Source: Cephalopachus bancanus | Lineage: Eukaryota; Chordata; Mammalia; Primates; Tarsiidae | Direction of reading: 5' to 3' | NCBI GenBank assembly: GCA_027257055.1 | Contig: JAPVLO010000054.1 | Span: forward strand, 1,612,001 to 1,676,000 | Length of the DNA stretch: 64,000 nucleotides | In this document: in pieces, positions 60,190-64,000 of the stretch | Layout: each line of letters opens with the position of its first letter | How positions within the stretch are numbered: position 1 is the first letter of the stretch | The notes under the pieces: generated by a model | Seen by the model: only the letters and a program-made list of their open reading frames with translations | Told to the model about the DNA's origin: nothing | Databases searched by the model: none | Translations under genes and position numbers: made by a program

Positions 60190-60540
60190 CCTCCTCCACT
60201 GAACCTTTAAAAAACTGCAGAGATTACAAAAACAGCCCTTGAACTGTTCTGACAGTTGCCAGGAGGGAACTGACCAAAGATCCAGAGCAAGGGCTATGAA
60301 AACCAGAACAATCTCCAATCATTTGAACTGAAAGTTTTGCAGCAATAAAGATGAAGTAAACTTTAACCTGGGCCAGCCCACGAGTACCCATACACGTCTC
60401 CTTTCCTCACACTATAAAATTCCAACCCTGCTTCAGTTACAGGAGTTACCTGATCTTCAAGCCCATCCTGATGCACACCAGCTGAATAAATCCTTTAATG
60501 TCAACTTGACTCACTTTAAACTACTGTTTTTCCCTTGACA
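60190..60540 (+). mobile_element. candidate solo LTR, family unknown
   Basis: Ordered promoter-like 'cactataaaattccaaccc' (TATA box near 60413), then 'gctgaataaatcctttaatg' (polyadenylation signal near 60485) and an end 'cccttgaca'. The spacing (about 70 bases from TATA to signal) fits an LTR. The 5' end and target duplication are not resolved. Confidence 0.45.
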
Positions 60541-60544
60541 GTAT

Positions 60545-61470
60545 CCATATGGAAAAGAGAGTCATGACCCAGTGTGAGATGTCAGAGCCTAGAAGGGACA
60601 AGGGGGGCAGCATGAGATGAAGCCTCCATGTTTGAGTGGGGCAAAGAGGGCATCCAAGCAGGATTCAAGGATCTAATTTGTGATTTTAAAATCCTGGAGG
60701 CTGGTGTTTTGATGTATCTCATAGCATCTAAACAGTGTCTAGCATATAGTAGCTAACAAACAAAATAAATCTTGTGTAAGGAATGTAAAGCATCTGAGAT
60801 ATAGTTAACTATATATTTAAAAGAACATTATTCATTCTTGCATAGCTGATATTCTCTGTTTTTAAACAAAAGGGGCACATTTTTGTTTTATTCAGCCATG
60901 AAGTTGCTGGGGATTTGTTTTACTTGATGAGCGGGCTCTGTTGTTTCATGAACGATAATTCTAGGTACCCAAAATCCCACTCTAAAGAAATACTTCGCAC
61001 CACAACAATGAGACAAGAGCCTGTGCAAAGTAAACATTCCAGAGACCTTCAGAGGTTAAGTAGGAATCTGGAAATAATTATCTCATTGCTAAAAAACAAA
61101 TAACATATGGCAAATGTAAGCAGTGAGGGAGAACTTCCTTTTCTTAAGCAGAATTTCATTCTTTAATTTTTTTAAATCGACAAAAAATTATTTAACTGAA
61201 GTATCCTAAAAGGTAAAAGAAGAATGGAGTCGATGTCTAGCATTTAATATTATTTTTATAATCCTTTTTATTATTTAACTTGTTCACTAATATATTCCAT
61301 TATAATATTTAATATTTATGCTTCACTTTTTATTTAGAATTATTCTTCTACTATGTCAAATGACTGAAATTGATCTGTAGAAAACCAGACATTAGTAAAT
61401 ATATTTTGGGATGGGGTAATAAGTCATATATGTATATACATATATGTGTAGTTATAGACATGTTATATGA
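60545..61470. other. AT-rich unassigned sequence
   Basis: No gene. Only a weak L2-like trace near 60715-60775 ('ctagcatatagtagctaac'). Confidence 0.4.
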
Positions 61471-61471
61471 A

Positions 61472-61474
<3 letters not shown>

Positions 61475-61524
<50 letters not shown>

Positions 61525-61560
61525 ATCTGTCTATCTGTCTATCATCTATCCTATCCCATC
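61475..61560. repeat. (CT)n / (CTAT)n microsatellite
   Basis: About eighteen CT units pass into CTAT and CTGT units, a compound microsatellite. Confidence 0.95.
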
Positions 61561-61979
61561 TAGTGAAGAAAAAAAAAAACTGGGTTTATTCTATAGTCTC
61601 ATTTTGTTCTGTGTTTTTTTATTATTATTTCCTAAGCTTTTTGAAGAAGGTGTCTAGACTATCACCACTTCCTCCCTTCATCTTCCTCCCACAAAATTCT
61701 GGTTTCTGTCCGTACCACCCCACTGAAACCACTTTTACCCAGAAACTGTCCTTTTGGTCATTAAATCAGAGAGGAAATGCTGGGTTCTTAACTGACTCTG
61801 CAGCTAAAAGCATTTAGCACTTCTGTCCACTTACTGAAACTCTCTACACTCTTGATGTACTCTCTATGTATGTGCTGCCTTACTTTATTTCCACATTTCT
61901 TTCTAATTATTTGGCCATATCATCTTAGTGCATTATTTTTTTCTTCCTCTATTATCTTTCACAGTTGTTAATGTTAAGA

Positions 61980-62620
61980 TTTATTCATTCAATCACCCCA
62001 ATGAGAGCACTGGGCATGATCCTTGACCCCTCCCTGTTCTTCTGACCTCATAGCCAACCAATTCTAAATATACTTCCACTCTTTGTCCTCACATCCTTTC
62101 CCACTGTTGCTATCTTAGTAAAACTCTCTCATTATCTCTCAGCGAAGTGATTGCAAGAGCTTCCTAATTAGTCTCTCTCTTTCTCCTCAGACTCCTCACA
62201 TTCCATCCATCATAAACGCCAGCAGCCTGATGGTATCCTAACACTCCCCATTAAAAACTTTCAATGGCTTCCCATTAATTGCAAGATAAAGTCCAACCTC
62301 TTCGGGATAGCTGACATACCAGATTTTCCTTATTAAGTTCTGGGCATCGTCTGCTTCTTTAGTCTGCATTACACTCTGGTATCAAACTTGTCCTTCAGTT
62401 TTCCACATCCATCCTGCTGTTCTGTGCCTCCATGTTTGCACAGCTCAGTCCTTCTGCCACCTCTGCCTAATGATTTCCTCTGCCTGGAAATTTGCAATTC
62501 ATAGTCATGCTCCACTAAGTGGGTTTCCTATACTCTTTTCAACTTACTGTAGCTCTTATATCTTCAGCTCAAACTTCTCTTCTGCATTTTAGAACACTGT
62601 ATATTCAACTTCTTTTTGAA
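61980..62620 (-). repeat. ancient L2-like repeat
   Basis: 'caatggcttcccattaattg', 'gataaagtccaacctcttc' and 'cctctgcctggaaatttgc' are ordered words of a mammal-wide repeat probably related to L2. Decayed. Confidence 0.55.
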
Positions 62621-62740
62621 CATCAGTGGGTTCTTTACATATCTAAAACTTACTCATCATCTTTTCCCCAAACTTACTCCTATCTTTATTACTCAGGTTA
62701 GCAACGCAACCTGTTTTTTGCAGGTAAACAATGCTCCTTT

Positions 62741-63039
62741 GTTGTTGTTGTTGTTGTTTGAGTTGGGGTCTCATTCTGTCATCCTGGCTGGAGTGTCATG
62801 GCACATTCATGGCCTCCCCAGCATTGACCTTCTGGGCTCCATGATCCTTCACCTCAGCTTTCCAAGTAACTGGAACTACAGGCACACGCTACCACACAAG
62901 GCTAATTTTTGATTTATTGTAGAGATGAGGTCTCGCCAAGTTGCCCGGGCTGGTCTCGAACCTAGGGGCTCAAGCAATCCACTCACCTCTGCCTTGCAAA
63001 GTGCTGGGATTACAGGCTGAGCCACCGACCCCGGACCAG
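62741..63039 (-). mobile_element. Alu SINE with (TTG)n tail
   Basis: Reverse main-type dimer whose tail has become (GTT)n (62741-62758). Near-perfect duplication 'atgctccttt' (62731-62740) and 'acgctccttt' (63041-63050). Confidence 0.93.
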
Positions 63040-63050
63040 AACGCTCCTTT

Positions 63051-64000
63051 ATTTCTTCCTCTTCCTTACTTCTTCATATCTAATTTCTGTTCAGTACTGT
63101 TAATTCAACTATTAAAATAATATTTAAACTGCTTCACTCACAAGCATCTAGATTGCTGATGCCCTATGTCAGAACTATACAATTCTTGACCAGTTCAATA
63201 TCCTACTTTGGTTACCTCTGCCTTTTATCACAGGACTACCTCAATCCATCATCCTACATCCTGCAGGAGAAATTGTATTTCTAACCTAAAAACTTGAACA
63301 CATTATACTCCTCCTTTCTGAACTCTTTTCAATGACTCTAAGTCAGCAAATAGTATCTAAATTCATTTACATGATCTTCAGGAACCTCATCGTAAGTTCC
63401 TTGGCTTACTTAATGGCTCTACTAAAAAGATAGTGATGTTTAGACTTTTGCTCCTCTAATTCAGAAAACTCTGTGTAATAATTGAGCTTTAGAAAGTTAA
63501 TAGCTTTAAAATTGTTCAGTGACTATCAATTTTGTCTCTGTAAGATGAATTTGTAATGACATGAAATTTAGACAAAATAAATGAGACTAAAATAACAGGG
63601 CTTAAGATTTAGATTTAGACTTAGACAAAGATAAGCTAGCAAATGACCACCAAATTTCGTCATGCAGCTATTCAAAACAGAAAAAAAATTAAGACCTCAT
63701 ACAAACATCTTGATCACAAATGATTTATTGATATAGTTAAGAAACATATTGATATATAGACATATTTAAGAAAAAATTACCCCTTTGGAATGTAATTCAC
63801 AAAAGGATAAGAACCAGCAATTTTTTTCTCAGTTGATTGTAAACCATTTCCCAAAAGTAAAAAGAAATCTAAAATTGTAGAGAGTTTTTTTTTTGTTGTT
63901 GTTGTTAAACTAACTCAAACCCCATGAATTTTAATAGTTAATTCTTTTCTTCTTTTACATTATGCTGTCTTCACAGAACGTCATTTGAAGTAGATTGATA
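63051..64000. other. unassigned sequence
   Basis: The first part (63160-63420, with 'acttgaacacattatactcc' and 'cttcaggaacctcatcg') may be another old L2-like piece. The rest is AT-rich with no recognised feature. Confidence 0.4.

Noticed and set aside
61370..61817. two overlapping frames with Ser-Leu repeats
   Set aside because: The repeat is the translated (CT)n microsatellite.

Overview
This window is nuclear DNA from a primate, very probably not an anthropoid. It carries many Alu copies. Most share a derived set of bases (right monomer ending in 'gactccaactc', left monomer with 'caacttggcgagacctcg') that is not the usual human AluS/AluY consensus; a few copies are AluJ-like. Tarsier or a strepsirrhine is plausible, but I cannot name the species from sequence alone. 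I see no host protein-coding exon, RNA gene or CRISPR array. Every long open frame that makes sense belongs to a transposable element.

Layout. 1-5206: minus-strand L1 with a complete 5' end and its 3' end outside the window, ORF1 and ORF2 broken. 5207-9171: GC-richer sequence with one Alu and MIR-like remnants. 9174-11690: Tigger1-like DNA transposon with an internal duplication and a nested Alu. 11700-22350: AT-rich sequence with old L1, MLT1-type LTR, Alu and hAT remnants. 22361-26075: 5'-truncated L1 split by a 2.9-kb betaretrovirus-like provirus (23020-25956) that has two LTRs, a 6-bp target duplication and a gag-to-env internal deletion. 26100-37200: unique DNA, an ancient L1, L2/MIR-like repeats, a MER2-type transposon and several Alus. 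37200-40812: almost repeat-free block. 40813-46869: young minus-strand L1 whose 5' part is inverted and followed by a tail-less Alu, all inside one 15-bp target-site duplication. 46870-64000: Alus, MIR/L2-like repeats, an MLT1 LTR, a MER5-like element, an L1 3' fragment, two candidate solo LTRs and microsatellites.

How the parts relate. The main story is nested retrotransposition. L1 supplied the machinery for the Alus, for three short L1 3'-end insertions and probably for the L1-Alu chimera. A provirus landed in one L1, an Alu landed in a DNA transposon, and a short L1 landed in an older L1. The strongest anomalies are the L1-Alu composite at 40.8-46.9 kb, the env-retaining mini-provirus with a repeated PBS/leader unit, and the internally duplicated Tigger. 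Family names come from remembered consensus patterns and were not checked against a repeat library.
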